NCBI RefSeq assembly: GCF_963676685.1
Contig: NC_092357.1
Span: 19,519,607-19,583,606 of the forward strand
DNA: 64,000 nt
Origin: Mytilus edulis
Lineage: Eukaryota; Mollusca; Bivalvia; Mytilida; Mytilidae
Direction: 5' to 3'
Made by a program: the position numbers and the translations under genes. Shown here one piece after another: positions 1 through 11,439 of the stretch (position 1 is the first letter of the stretch; each line of letters begins with the position of its first letter). Under the pieces are notes generated by a model. It was not told where the DNA came from. It saw nothing but the letters and a program-made list of their open reading frames with translations, and did not search any database.

Positions 1-950
1 TGTTTCCGGTTCACCTGGGGCTGTCCTGATAGAAGCTTAAAAAATCAATGAAACTTTTTATCAACAATTTAACAACATTCTAGTAATTGAAATGTATGCC
101 GTGTTCACATTGAGCTGTATGTGTTTTAAGCGTACGCTACACTTAAACTGAATTATTCTCTATAACATCTCCACAATTAAATTATTACACGTGTCTAAAC
201 CAATCCAAGGAGTCATCAAGCATTTATAATGGTTTTGCTTTTTTGGAAGACATTTTGCAGTTTTCTGATCATTATAGTTTTGATAATGTAAGATATTCCT
301 TCAGATTTGTATGTCGTGTATATGCAATTATAGGTGGTTTTGAGAACAGATGCTTTGCAGTTTTATTTTTCTCAATGATGTGCCAGTGTTTTCTTATCAG
401 TCTGCCAAGTTTTATAAACAAAGGATTGTATCTAGTTGCTAGCAGGTTTTCACTTCGCTCAATCGATAAGCAATGTAAGCCTTGTTTGGGTTAAGTGTTC
501 ACAAATCTAGAAAATAAAGAACGTATAATCTATAGTTAATATTTAAGGAAGTTACATACAGTACAACAAAAAACGAACTTACATAATCATAATCGATAAA
601 TCAATTATAGTAATGATATGTCAAAACTTGTTCTTCTCAATCGGGATGAATTCAGTTCAAACATCAGCATTTAAGTGGGAGGTCTTTTTTTTGGCTGATT
701 GAGTTTAAATTCTACTCAACGAATGATAGACTGATTATATAACGCGACACATATTTTCACTTATTGTATACTACTATTTCGGTTCAAATTTTCTTTTTGT
801 CCCTTTAAGGCGATGACAGCTAAGGGTTTGATAAATTAAAAATGAAGTGTGATAATTATAATTTTCAAAAGAAGAACATATTTCTTATAGAGTCACTAAT
901 TTTGTTTAATGCATTGTGATATGACCTTGTAAAATCCTGATTTGAAATAT
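1..950. other. AT-rich sequence without recognised features
   Basis: No exon with both splice borders and no recognised repeat could be supported here. The open frame at 243-494 (+) has no domain-like pattern and is probably chance. The stretch would be intron or 3' flank of the minus-strand Ig gene. Confidence 0.4.
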
Positions 951-954
951 TATA

Positions 955-1080
955 TAGAAAAAGAGGTCATATTCTATAAAACGGTGGTTTTACAGCTAGT
1001 TAAATCTCTCACTTGTATGACAGTCGCATTAAATAAAACTATATGGACAACGATGTGTGAACAACACAATCAGACATAAT
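955..1080 (+). repeat. Fragment of a dispersed repeat (family R4)
   Basis: Shares the passage with TCTCACTTGTATGACAGTCG followed by a CAATCAGAC end with the longer copies at 23315-23575 and 42830-43215 and the reverse copy at 35010-35215. No coding content. Confidence 0.5.
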
Positions 1081-1177
1081 AAGTAAAATTGTAAAAATAA
1101 AGTGTCTTCTTTTAGAGACATGCAAATTGTCTAAACCATATATACGAAAATGTGAAATATAAGTACTAGCTGCTTAC

Positions 1178-1495
1178 ATTCTAGTACTTTAAGATTGACA
1201 GGGTTACTTATAAAGTGCCGTTTTCCATTGTTCGCTCGGCAGTTATAAATACCCCTGTCATTTTCTGTTATACTGAATATATTCAAATTAGGGTTGGTTG
1301 CAGATGTTATAATTTGTCTCTTTGCATTATTTGTCCCCTGAGCTATTATTTCAGCGCTGCCTCCATCAACTTGGGTTTTTTTCCAGTCCCATCCAATAGC
1401 TGGTGGTTCGCCATTTATTTTACACGACATAGTGACCTTGGAATCACCTACTATAGCTGAATATGATGTCAAAGACGCGGTAATATTAAGGTCAC
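1178..1495 (-). CDS. Immunoglobulin-domain exon (third Ig in gene order)
   Basis: A single 318-nt exon on the minus strand encodes one complete Ig domain. The acceptor is a T-rich tract ending in CAG just above 1495, and the donor is AAT|GTAAGC below 1178. Reading is phase 1 at both ends. The translated domain shows an early cysteine (TMSCKINGEPP), a core tryptophan (GWDWKK) and the C-terminal signature DRGIYNCRANN, so both cysteines of the Ig disulfide and the D-x-G-x-Y-x-C motif are intact. It is about 106 residues, normal for an I- or V-set domain. It lies downstream of the exons at 3021-3326 and 5893-6198 in transcription order. The open frame continues past the acceptor to an ATG at 1550, but that stretch is intron. 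The ligand and full gene are unknown. Confidence 0.85.
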
Positions 1496-2374
1496 CTGTT
1501 TTTAAAAAAAAAGTTTTGTTACAAATAGTATGATAAATGGTCATATACAATATACTTAATTAAATTCTTGAATATATACGCATTATTTTCTGTATACCCT
1601 TTTTTGTCAAAGCAATACTCATAAATGGTTCTTGAGTCCCGTCGGCATGCTTACAGAAACCAACTTATTGCTTATAATTATGATAATGATAAATACCAAA
1701 TTTTCAGACCATACCAACATCAATGATATTTTATTTTTTGTTAGACGTATAAAACTAACGGGAGAGAAATCTCAACAGCTGTAGTTTCAACCAAAGTCAT
1801 CAAAATATGACAGGCGGTAATGTAAGTACGCCAGTTACACTCTTCGTCTCTTAATGAATCACCGGTCGCGATACAATCCACATATATGAGCTATATGCCA
1901 TTATGATTTGGTATATGTGCCATGCAATGTAGAAACAATCCTGTCATTTTTGATAATTTTTCTACGTTGATCACCTTTCAGATAATTTCCCTTGTTATTG
2001 CAACACAACGGTAATAAGAACTGCTGACTCCTCAGATTAAATTAAGTTTAATCTTATTATTTTAAGAAGAGGTAATGTTTCTCAAACTTGACGTTTCTTT
2101 GAATGGTTGTGCAATCTGTTGTGTTCGTTTTTTTATGTTTTTTTATGTCACAAATTTATTAAACGTCTTTTATTAAACAAGTCTTTTAAAAAAAGCTGGT
2201 AACTATTTAATAGCTCTATATGCAAATACATAATGTAAAATATTGGTTTTATAATTTGTTCATTTCATATAGTAAAGTTTGAAAACTATTAAAACACTAT
2301 TATTTATTATTGCGGCTAAGGTTTTCACTACCAAGGAACCAAGTACCTCAAGCAAAGTTGAAAACTGTTCTAAA

Positions 2375-2580
2375 TAAAGGCAACAGTAGTATACTGCTGT
2401 TCGAAACTCATAAATCGATTGAGAAAAAACAAAACAAATCCGGGCTGCAAACTAAAACTGAGGGACACGCATCAAATATAAGAGGAGAACAACGACACAA
2501 CAGAAACACACCATTGACATATAGCACACACAGAAACAAACTCTAATATTAAAAAGGCCATTTTCCTGACTTGGTACAGG
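2375..2580 (+). repeat. Dispersed repeat, family R3
   Basis: Starts with a GGCAACAGTAGTATAC-type sequence and runs through AAATCGATTGAG; related copies occur at 4985-5100 and 36490-36620 (+) and 18690-18760 (-). It abuts the R1 repeat. ORFs here in either strand (2310-2546 and 2452-2850) are repeat-derived. Confidence 0.6.
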
Positions 2581-2620
2581 ACTTTGAATTAAATAAAAGT
2601 TTCGTATAGATAATATAAAA

Positions 2621-2942
2621 AAGAAGATGTGGTATGATTGCCAATGAGACAACTGTCCACAAGAGACCAAAATGACACAGACATTAACAACTAAAGGTAC
2701 CGCCCGGCCTTCAACAATGAGCAAAGCCCATACCGCATAGTCAGCTATCATAGGCCCCAATATGACAATGTAAATCAATTCAAACGAGAAAACTAACGGC
2801 CTTATTTGTATAAAAAATGAACGAAATACAAATATGTAACACATACACAAACGACAACCACTGAATTACAGGCTCCTGACTTTGGACAGGCACATACATA
2901 AATAATGTGGCGGGGTTAAACATGTTAGCGGGATCCCAACCC
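2621..2942 (+). repeat. Abundant Mytilus-type dispersed repeat, family R1
   Basis: Begins AGAAGATGTGGTATGATTGC, passes through CCAATGAGACAAC and GGCCTTCAACAATGAGC, and ends near GCGGGATCCCAACCC. Similar copies or variants lie at 12801, 17398, 17938, 19455, 22205 (-) and 29522. I recognise this as a very common mussel repeat from memory. It is non-coding and sits in the intron between two Ig exons. Confidence 0.7.
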
Positions 2943-3020
2943 TTCAATATTTAATTTTTCCTGTAATAAAAAAATCATGACAAAAGTTGAAACCAACATA
3001 AATTGATATAATATACTTAC

Positions 3021-3326
3021 TAATAAATCTAAGAACACTATATGAACTGGTATTTGTTCCAACAGCATTTGAAGCAGAACAGACATATTTACCACTATCA
3101 GAAGATTGGAAGTTCAGTACTGTTATAGAAGGATTCTGAGTGTTACCACCAGAATACTTCGCTGTATTGCCTGTGTATAATAATTGCCGTTGCTCAGAAC
3201 CAGTTGGTGTAAAATACCATCTTATGTCTGAGGCTACTGGTTCCCCGGTTACGAAACATGAGATTAATTGAGATTGTCCCTGGAGAACATCAGCCTTAGC
3301 AGGAGAAATAGTAACAGTTAAAAGAC
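3021..3326 (-). CDS. Immunoglobulin-domain exon (second Ig in gene order)
   Basis: A 306-nt minus-strand exon, phase 1-1, with acceptor TATCTTTTCAG just above 3326 and donor TTATTA|GTAAGTAT below 3021. It contains no in-frame ATG, so a start-codon-based ORF search misses it. The translation gives about 102 residues with the first cysteine in QLISCFVTGEP, the core tryptophan in DIRWYF, and the second cysteine in DSGKYVCSASN, a textbook Ig C-terminal signature. The frame stays open between the splice sites. It belongs to the same gene as the exons at 1178-1495 and 5893-6198: same strand, same phase and near-equal size. A one-exon-one-domain design is usual for animal Ig-superfamily receptors. 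Confidence 0.87.
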
Positions 3327-3499
3327 CTGAAAAGATAAGGACACATGCGCAATATCATTCATGTTAAAACGAAAGAAAAAACCATTACAGGCAAAAACTA
3401 TACTAAAATTCGTTAAAAAAAATCCACGTAAAGAAGATTTGCTATCAAGAACGAATGCTTGATAGTTAATGCATTACAGAAAAGCATAAAAACCATCAA

Positions 3500-3735
3500 C
3501 TTAACAAACTTAAGTCTATTCAAGCGCGTCGGGCAAAAGTCACAAGTTCGAATCCAAGCCAGGGAAGAACAAACAATGTGCTTCTGCAAATTTACAGATC
3601 TAACATTGTTGGGCTAATGTTTAGTCGAATTAAATGTACAGAATGTATTTTTAGGCAATACATCGCAGAGTTGTCACTGGTTTAGACGTACTTATAATAT
3701 GAGTTTTTCTGAGACTGCATCCTGTCTTTATTTGT
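3500..3735 (+). repeat. Degenerate SINE-related fragment
   Basis: Has a B-box-like AAGTTCGAATCCAAGCC, then GGGAAGAACAAACAA and a CTGGTTTAGACGTACTTAT stretch that match, in the same order, the better SINE copy at 3871-4162. The A-box half is poorly preserved. Confidence 0.5.
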
Positions 3736-3870
3736 AGGATCCTTTACGAAAGAAAATTCATCTCTTTTGTAAAAATTCTATATTAATGCCTAGCTTAAAA
3801 ATTATGTCCTGTGTTACGACGCTTGATAAAACTGACGAAGACAGGTAACTTCCGAAAACTTTATTTTTGT

Positions 3871-4162
3871 AGAGCCTAGATGGTCGAGTGGTCCAGCTCG
3901 TCGGCATTGAGCAAGGCGATTTGGTACCTCGATATCTCAGTAGCTTGAGTTCGAATCCAGGCCAGGAAAGAACAAACAACTTGCCTCCGCAAATTAACAT
4001 GTTTGGACGAATTATATATACAAATATGTTTTCAGCCTTGTATCACCTTCACCTGCTGGTGATCCGATGGATACACTTTGTTGCAGAGTCACGACTGGTT
4101 CAGACGTACTTATAATATTATTATTTCTGTAAATGCATCCTTTAATGGATTTTGTCTTAAAA
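3871..4162 (+). mobile_element. tRNA-derived SINE
   Basis: The 5' part carries a Pol III A box (TGGTCGAGTGG near 3880) and a B box (GAGTTCGAATCC near 3948), spaced as in a class II (Leu/Ser-type) tRNA. A tRNA-unrelated body follows, rich in CACCTTCACCTGCTGGTGAT, and an A-rich end after TTTTGTCTT. A second, degraded copy lies just upstream (3500-3735). The element sits in an intron of the Ig gene, on the opposite strand. Membership of a known bivalve SINE family is likely but not checked. Confidence 0.65.
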
Positions 4163-4302
4163 AACATACATACACAACATAGAATTTGTTTTCAATAACT
4201 GGTTCAGACGTACTTATAATATTATAATTTCTATAAATGCATCCTTTAATGAATTTTGTCTTAAAAAAGCATCCATACACAACATAGAATTTGTTTTCAA
4301 TA
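4095..4302 (+). repeat. Two-copy 104-bp tandem duplication of the SINE tail
   Basis: The segment from CTGGTTCAGACGTACTT to TTTTCAATAA is present at 4095-4198 and again at 4199-4302 with few differences, including the TTTTGTCTTAAAAAA run. It extends the 3' part of the SINE. Confidence 0.75.
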
Positions 4303-4984
4303 ATTATAATTTGTATAAAATGTTAACTTGAATACAACATATATATCGCATAGATATTTTTGTTTCAAGTACATGTTAATCATAAGGTCCAAAGACAAAA
4401 AAAATCACTGATGAATATATCTAATCTTCAATATAAAATAATAATATTTAAAGCTGGCAACCAGTCTATTCACTGAAAGTCTTTACATCAATGACCAAAA
4501 GAGAATCTTACATAATTCTAATTTTAGATAATTTTGAAAGTTTTTACATGGTGGAATTAAAATATTTAATTTGCTGCTCATCGTCAAATCTTGTATTTAA
4601 AAAATAACTTACATAACATGAAATTTGAAATGAAATCAGCCTATTAAATACTAATAAAAAATATTGCAATATGCATATTTTTTTTCAGGCTATTTAAAAT
4701 TTTAAAATATGTATTTACATATAATATTTACACATAAAAGCACTCGAATGATACGTATTTATGTAGAACGAAAGTCATACTCTTTATTAAACATAACGAC
4801 TTCCGTGTATCTTACGTGATGATTTTATTGAGATATTTATCTATGATTGTACATGTACAACAAGGACTCCGAGCATTCTTCTTTTTTGTGTAACTGATAT
4901 TAGTATTTTGTGACTGTGTATTTTGTAAATTTCGTAATTATGAATATTATCAAAGTTCTCATATGTAGTTAGTATTTTGATAAA

Positions 4985-5100
4985 TAGGCAACAGTAGTGT
5001 ACCGCTGTTCAAAAATCATAAATCGATTGAGAGAAAACAAATAAGATAACAACTTCCATTTTCCTGACTTGGTACAGAACATTTTAAGAAAAAAAAACCC
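4985..5100 (+). repeat. Dispersed repeat, family R3
   Basis: Carries GGCAACAGTAGTGTACCGC and AAATCGATTGAGAG, then TTTTCCTGACTTGGTACAG, as in the copy at 2375-2580. It lies in the intron between two Ig exons. Confidence 0.6.
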
Positions 5101-5229
5101 GGTGGATTAAACCTGGATTTGTGTATAGCCAAACATTGCGCTTTTATGGCAATGTTAAATATTTCTCTAAAATGACAACATTTTATACAAGTAAATGCTA
5201 AAAACATTCAGGATAGAGAAATATACAAA

Positions 5230-5880
5230 TAAACAATACAATTGTACATTTCGACATGCCAACAACAGAATACCAATGAACACGTAAGACAATCTAGAAC
5301 AGCACACAAAAATAACATAGCAGAACCACGAACTGTCCCTCATACGACTGTATCAACGCCACAAAAGTGGCGTCATAGATGCATTTAACAAATTGGATAT
5401 AAATCAAGATAACACGGTATTAAATTTAAACAACATATTCACGATATTGCTGTCTTCGGGTTTCAAACTGGAAATTCCGCATCACGGGCTTTGTCACAAA
5501 TCAGGGCGAATACAGTAGATTCCAGGTTCCATATGTGATATCTAACCTAGAAAACTACTGACTTAATATTTTGGTCATATACATTATTTTGGTCATCAGA
5601 AAAGAAAACGGCGTTAAGGGATAGATAGCAAAGCCGTTCAAAAAACCTTTAAAAACATTTTTTGCAGTAAACATCTAACCGTTATATACTAAAAGTATCT
5701 TCACGAAGTCTTGTAATGGATTTCAATATGAAGTTTATCTGTTCATGAATGATATGGTCAACTTCATAAGTAAAGCTGTTTGTACAATTATTGCTAAACA
5801 GTCTAAATATTGAAAAGATCAGATTTTATTACATTAACTTAATTAGAAATATAGCACATTTACACCGTGAGATACACCTG
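5230..5880. other. Intronic sequence, nothing recognised
   Basis: AT-rich DNA between Ig exons. No splice-bounded open segment or repeat I can name. Confidence 0.4.
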
Positions 5881-5892
5881 ACTAGAACTGAC

Positions 5893-6198
5893 CTCCATTG
5901 ACAATAAGCCTTGACATTGTCTGAAATTGTAACCCTACACCAATTGTCGCTTGACAGAAATACTCCTGTTCGTCCTCCTCTATAATGCTATTTATAGTTA
6001 AATCCGTAGCATTTGGATATATTACTATGCTGTATTTGCTTCCGCTAGATATTTTCGTTGTTGTACTACCAATGATTGAGCTCTTTGACCAAGACCATGC
6101 TTTAGCTTGAGTTCCAGTTATTGTACACTCTATGGTGTAGGACACATCTCCATAAACTGCAGTTCCGTCTAAGGGTTTCACTTTTAATGATATCTGAT
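5893..6198 (-). CDS. Immunoglobulin-domain exon (first visible Ig)
   Basis: A 306-nt minus-strand exon with acceptor TTTTTCTTATATAG just above 6198 and donor GGAG|GTCAGT below 5893, phase 1-1. The domain shows TIECTITGTQ (first cysteine), AWSWSK (core tryptophan) and EEDEQEYFCQATIG (second cysteine with an acidic residue in place of the usual D-x-A/G). That is about 102 residues, the normal size for one Ig domain. The apparent upstream methionine at 6268 lies in intron sequence and is not a start. This is the 5'-most visible exon of the gene. No signal-peptide exon was recognised above it. Confidence 0.85.
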
Positions 6199-6269
6199 CT
6201 ATATAAGAAAAATACATGTAATCTAAAAATAATATTCTATACCTTATATGTTTCAAAACGTTTTTCATG

Positions 6270-7440
6270 AGTAAACCTCATAAGGAATGTGCAAACCAAA
6301 AATTTTGAAAGTATACCAAATGTATACGTACCATATAAAAGTGTAAAACTGTTTAACCCCACGGGAATGACAAATTACAGCCAAATATTTCCATTTCAAT
6401 GACATTAAAACGCTCCCGAAACGTATAAATGAAAATATTGATCGATGACCATGTACCTTTCAATGAATCACTGCCAACTTCATATTTGTCAACAATTCTT
6501 TTCATACATGCATATTGTTTTGTTATATATATTATTTGCATCAAGTCTAGGTAGAATATGAAAAAGAAAATGCAGAAACAAGGCTGATCTGGAAACTAAA
6601 TTATATACGCATATGAGGAGCGGAAACATTTGTCAAAACTTCAATTTGAACAAAACCCCTTTTTCCATTCACATTTGATTCAAACAAAATTTGCAACATT
6701 CGCAGGGGTGTTAAGGTCGTTTCAAGAAAATTTCCATTTTTATACACAAAAAAAAATCATATTGTACTCAAAGTGAGTTTTCTCTGCCTAAAAGCCAAAA
6801 TACACGTCATATGAGTAATCGGGGGGAAAAGGGTCTATTCTTATTTATATTACAAACTTTTATTTTTAGAAAAATATAAATACACTAGTGTCACGTGACT
6901 TTAAACTGAAAGTAAAGACATTTCCCAAAAAAGTCAAAAGTGCAGGTGCAAGATGAAATCGGATCGCCCTGATTTTGGGCTCGTTGTAATCAGGATAACT
7001 TGTTTTACTGGAAAAGTGCTGCCACTTAATTTTCATTAGAGGTTTTGTAATTAAAAAACAATAAAACATGGAGAATTTAATCGATTTATTGATTTTTTGG
7101 CACTTCGGGTTGTGAAATTTCTTTTACACGAACGCTATATAACTAGTAGCAGCACTTTTCGAAAAGTTTGAAATGTGGCCTTTCTACCAATACCAGCATG
7201 CAGTGGGTTGGTATAGCTCTTGCACCTGCACTTTTCAATTATTCTAACATGTTGTAGCATAATCGCCCTAAAATGCACGAAAAAAGCGTTTGAAAGACCC
7301 TCTAGTAGTCGGATCGGCTGACGGGAAAACTACGGTATATTTTGTTTTCACCGGCGTTTCATTTAATAATATGTTTGTGCGAAGTTTGAAACAACTATTG
7401 TCTTATTGCTATTTAAATTTTTGAAGGCAAAAAACATAAT
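6270..7440. other. Non-coding sequence, nothing recognised
   Basis: Short open frames (6353-6544, 6866-7069, both minus) lack domain patterns or convincing splice borders. A 5' exon of the Ig gene could be hidden here but I cannot identify one. Confidence 0.35.
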
Positions 7441-7445
7441 TATTC

Positions 7446-7781
7446 AGGTCATTATTATACACCCCAAACGTGGGTTACATGCATGTAGTGTTGGGGCATG
7501 CAGCCTTCCCCCCTTTTTTGTTCAAATCCGGAATCGCATCTCGGGTGCTTGTATAGTTCTTGTTCTACAAATCAAAGTTCAATATATAAATTAATTTAAT
7601 AGATAAGCCTACAAGGTCATTATTATACACCCCATACGTGGGTTACATGCATGTAGTGTTGGGGCATGCAGCCTTCCCCCCTTTTTTTGGTTCAAATCCG
7701 GAATCGCATCTCGTGTGCTTGTATAGTTCTCGTTCTGCAAGTAAAAGTTCATTATATAAATTTTGATAGATTATCCTACTA
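7446..7781. repeat. Tandem duplication, two copies of 168 bp
   Basis: AGGTCATTATTATACACCCC begins at 7446 and again at 7614. Both copies share GTGGGTTACATGCATGTAG, a C-run after GCAGCCTTCC, and AAATCCGGAATCGCATCTCG. The copies differ by scattered substitutions and one or two indels. The ORF at 7406-7594 is part of copy one. Confidence 0.85.
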
Positions 7782-7789
7782 GGTCTCTT

Positions 7790-10320
7790 CTAGTGTTTGT
7801 GTATTGTGAATCATTAACATTTTAATGAAAAAAGCTGCATTAATAAAGAAATTGGGTGTGTCATTGGTAATGTTTAAATTATAAATATACTTAACTCCTA
7901 CCTGCATCACATCAATAGATGGAGATTTTATTTGTTGAATATTTCCTGCTTATCAAGTGTGACTGGTATCAATTGTAAATCATGATTTGTCACTTTTAGA
8001 TTCATTCTGGTGATTCTTTTGCATCTATTTTCACCAGCTGCTATGCCAGTTTTTTTGTATGGCTTGCTTTTTTTTTTATTATGTCGGACTCCATAGTTAT
8101 TTCCTGCGTCTTATTACACAGAATATTCCCTTTCAACCAATCTGGAGCAGTATTTGACTTATTCTAATATCCTTACAGTTACTTGGTAAAATTATTCTGC
8201 CCTACTTTTACTGATTTTATTATGTTTGTAATTCAAAGGCATACATTTTAAAATTTGTACACCAGCATTAACATTGGGGATATAATTCCTTTTTTCATAG
8301 AATGTGCGAGTTTCAATATTTGCACAAACTACCTTTTGGAGTAAAGATTAAAAGATAAGACATTGAGTACCCCAAATTTAAAAAAAACAAACTTTGTGCT
8401 CTATAATTTATGCTTCCACTACATGTATATACCAGTTTCAAAAATTATTTCAGATGCATACATTGTATACGACTTATTTTAATCTCATCTGATTTGTTTC
8501 AGATTTAGGTATATATGTACAGTGTACATTGTACCTATGATTCAATCTGCAGCCTTGTAAATATATCATCTTAATTTCTCAACCTCAAAAGACATCAAAG
8601 AATACAATTCTATCATGAAGTTGGAAATAGGGACCTATTTTTTACTGCCGCTCATTTCATATTAAATTCCTGCCTTCTGTGCAAAGTGTCCACCAATACA
8701 AATGGACAGCAAAGAAATAGTCGTATGTGCTTATGTGAAGTCACATTCAGCACAATCAATCAATTGTGTTTTCATTATTAAGTGCCATAATATTTTAATT
8801 CAGGTTCATCATGTTCATCTCAAAGATGTTAAAATCAGAAAACTTATTTCTTATCAACTGCTGAGATTGGAGTCAACTGAAATGGTATTTCTTTTCTGTC
8901 CTAATAGAATAAATTTTATGTACCAGAATATACATCTAAATACAGAATTAACTAACTTAATATAATTTATACATAACCACAATCCCGAAGTGTCAGATCA
9001 ATCAGAATGAATCGATTTCCATGATATAGGGGAAAGGACAATTAGTCAGACGGAAACTCATAAAATGATACAATGTACATTTTTGTATGTACGTGTTAAC
9101 CATGGTAACGGTTATAGAACTACAATGTACTGCCTACCAAAAATCATGGGTTAATCTTTACCTGACCCAATCACAAAAAATAACACAACTTAATTGTTAA
9201 TCAAAACTTCATTGGCAATTATACCACATCATCTTTTTTTTTAATGAAATTCTAGCTGTACTACATATACATACACGTAATTACATGTATGATGCATTCA
9301 AATTTAAGATATATAGAAAGTAATTTCTGTCTGTGTGTTGGAAATGCTGTCTCATTGCCATACAAATGTACATGTAAAATGTATTATGTATGCACATGAT
9401 GCATATGGTAATATAATGCTGTACATGTATATCTAACATCAGTTGCTAATCTTGCTAGATATAAGAATTTTTTATATTGTGGAAATATTCCATCACAAGT
9501 TTCCAAGTATACCATGTATACCAGTAGAAAATTAAATGCATATGAACATGTTAATGTACATATGTACAAAAGAGCAGCTACATGATAAATGCAAGCAAAG
9601 AAAAATATCCAACATTTTTTGGTTCAAACATTCTGTGGATGTTACATTTGTACATTTGTACAGAGGTCTTGCTCAGTATTGAAGGCCAATATCAATATGA
9701 CCAACAACTGAAATCAAAACACTTTATAATGCTTTTGAACATTTTGTAAACCTGTATAGTCTGTGTTATGAAATGAGATTGAAATATAAACCATGACAAA
9801 CTATGATTTTCTTGTTCTCTGGTGGCTAATACATGTATATGACTAGTTGTTCTCTGATTGAGAGTTGTTTCATTGGCAATCATATGTCATGTATGTCATA
9901 TTCTTACTTTTATAATTACATGTACATGTAACTACATAGGTGGTGCATCAGTGAATTGCATGCTTACATTTGTACATGTACAATGTACATGATGTAATTT
10001 GTATATGTCTGAAATGTACATATGATATCTGTAAGTTTTCTGGTAGGATTAATATCTATATTGAATTACTTTTTACATCGCTTTCCTGTAATTGCCATAA
10101 AAATAACAAAACACTCATAGAAGTCTTATAAATGAATATTTCAAAATTCCCCTTTACCATGTTTACAGTTCAACTGAATATCATATGTCTATCTGTAGAT
10201 CTCTCACTCGTCTTGGTTAGATATTGCAGATTTTTTAAAACATTTCATGAAAGAGACATAAAATTACATTTCTGACATCCGTGAAATACAATATTTTAAC
10301 TGAAATCCTTTTTGAAACTC
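7790..10320. other. AT-rich non-coding stretch rich in TACATGTA-type palindromes
   Basis: No exon could be supported. From about 8.4 to 10.05 kb the sequence repeatedly contains TACATGTA, ATGTACAT and TTGTACATTTGTACA motifs. A degenerate R1-type end (GAGAGTTGTTTCATTGGCAAT) lies near 9860. Confidence 0.4.
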
Positions 10321-10669
10321 CTATTTTAAGACTATTCACAAATCTCCAAACGGCCTTTATTATGTATATTTGGTATTCCTTTTAACTGTCACATGTGTCA
10401 AGTAAAAACTCTTTAAGATGGTATACATCAACTTCAATAATGATGAAAAAGAAGTTAAATTGTCCAATTAATAATATTCCTCTCTATTTCAGCATCAATA
10501 CACTAAATTCCAATTCATTTGGTTTTGAAACAGTCAATGCTTCTACTTAGTACGGTGCATTATGTAGAATTGCTGTCATTTTTCTATTTTTCATGGACAT
10601 ATTTGGTGGCTTTCTAGACAAATTTTAATCAGATCTTCCATAATGGCCATGATGAGTTATAAGTAACTT

Positions 10670-10700
10670 TTAACTGGTGTCTGACTGCAGGTCTTCATCC
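10670..10700 (-). CDS. Candidate terminal coding exon, unknown gene
   Basis: On the minus strand a good acceptor (TTTTCATATTTCAG) precedes 10700. The exon then reads, after one nucleotide, DEDLQSDTS and a TAA at 10672-10670, an acidic C-terminus typical of real proteins. What follows is AT-rich and could be 3' UTR, with TTTATT (reverse AATAAA) near 10350. It might belong with the candidates at 12413-12474 and 14804-14881, but phases do not join directly (12413 leaves phase 0, this needs phase 2), so at least one exon would be missing. The evidence is one splice site and a short peptide. Confidence 0.25.
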
Positions 10701-11151
10701 CTGAAATATGAAAATGCAAATATAATACAAGTACAATGTATATATCAAATGAAATTTTCAATATGAGAAAAGTAATCAAAAGTTAGTGCAAACATACTTC
10801 TTCAAAAAGTACTGTTAAAATGCTAACACAATAATTCTCGTCCTTTTTTACCAGTAGTAATGTCTTCATTCAACATTTGAACAAAAAATAAATTTTCCAA
10901 ACACATTTTAATAAGGCGCACTATGTAAAATGTAATAAATATTTAAATATTATGTTGAACTTCATTATTTTGTATCTCCTTTTCCAAATGTGAACAGTGA
11001 CAGGAATACTTCAATATCAACATGATCAATATCAAGAATCCACAAGAAATTTTAGCTAGCAAGTTCAGTATATTATTATTATCATGGTTATAGGCATATC
11101 TGTCATGTCTGTGTAAATAAATATTACTGCTCGTACATATATATACAGACA

Positions 11152-11272
11152 CTGAAGGACGCCTCCGGGTACGGGAATTACATGTTGGTGACCTTCTGCT
11201 GTTATTTTTTTTTTATTTGGTCAGGTTGTTGTCTCTTTGACACATTCCCCATTTCCATTCTCAATTTTACTT
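11152..11272 (+). repeat. Dispersed repeat, family R2
   Basis: GAAGGACGCCTCCGGGTACG, then GTTGGTGACCTTCTGCTGTT and a TTGTCTCTTTGACACATTCC end. It matches segments at 14020-14085, 18530-18560 and 63210-63425; a common mussel repeat from memory. Confidence 0.6.
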
Positions 11273-11352
11273 CATTTTGAATTCAGAAATTATCATGATT
11301 TATATTAAGTACATTAATTATTGTATTGCAATTCTTGAAGAATGGAAAAAAA

Positions 11353-11436
11353 AAGTGAATTTGTAGGATACTTATACAAGTGAATTTGTAGGATACTTAT
11401 ACAAGTGAATTTGTAGGATACTTATACAAGTGAATC
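11353..11436 (+). repeat. 25-bp minisatellite, three copies plus a partial fourth
   Basis: The unit starts AAGTGAATTTGTAGG and ends ATACTTATAC. Perfect copies begin at 11353, 11378 and 11403, with a truncated one at 11428. No unique spacers separate the units, so this is not a CRISPR array. Confidence 0.9.
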
Positions 11437-11439
11437 TTA

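Larger units (their letters stand above)
1178..6198 (-). other. Partial multi-Ig-domain gene (gene model)
   Basis: Joins the three exons 6198-5893, 3326-3021 and 1495-1178 on the minus strand. All are phase 1 at both borders, so they splice in frame in any number and order. Introns are about 2.5 kb and 1.5 kb and contain a SINE and dispersed repeats. Neither a signal peptide, a membrane segment nor a stop codon was located, so the gene probably continues past the left edge and to the right of 6.2 kb. The tandem Ig architecture fits a cell-surface or secreted recognition or adhesion protein, but no named family is supported. Confidence 0.75.

Noticed and set aside
243-494. 83-codon plus-strand frame
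   Set aside because: No domain, no splice context and opposite to the Ig gene; length is within chance for the window size.
2452-2850. 132-codon minus-strand frame
   Set aside because: Lies entirely in dispersed repeats R3 and R1 that recur in the window without conservation of the frame.
3876-3960. Free-standing tRNA gene
   Set aside because: A and B boxes are present but the acceptor stem does not pair and a SINE body and A-rich tail follow.
11353-11436. CRISPR-like direct repeat
   Set aside because: Units are directly adjacent without spacers, in a eukaryotic setting; it is a minisatellite.
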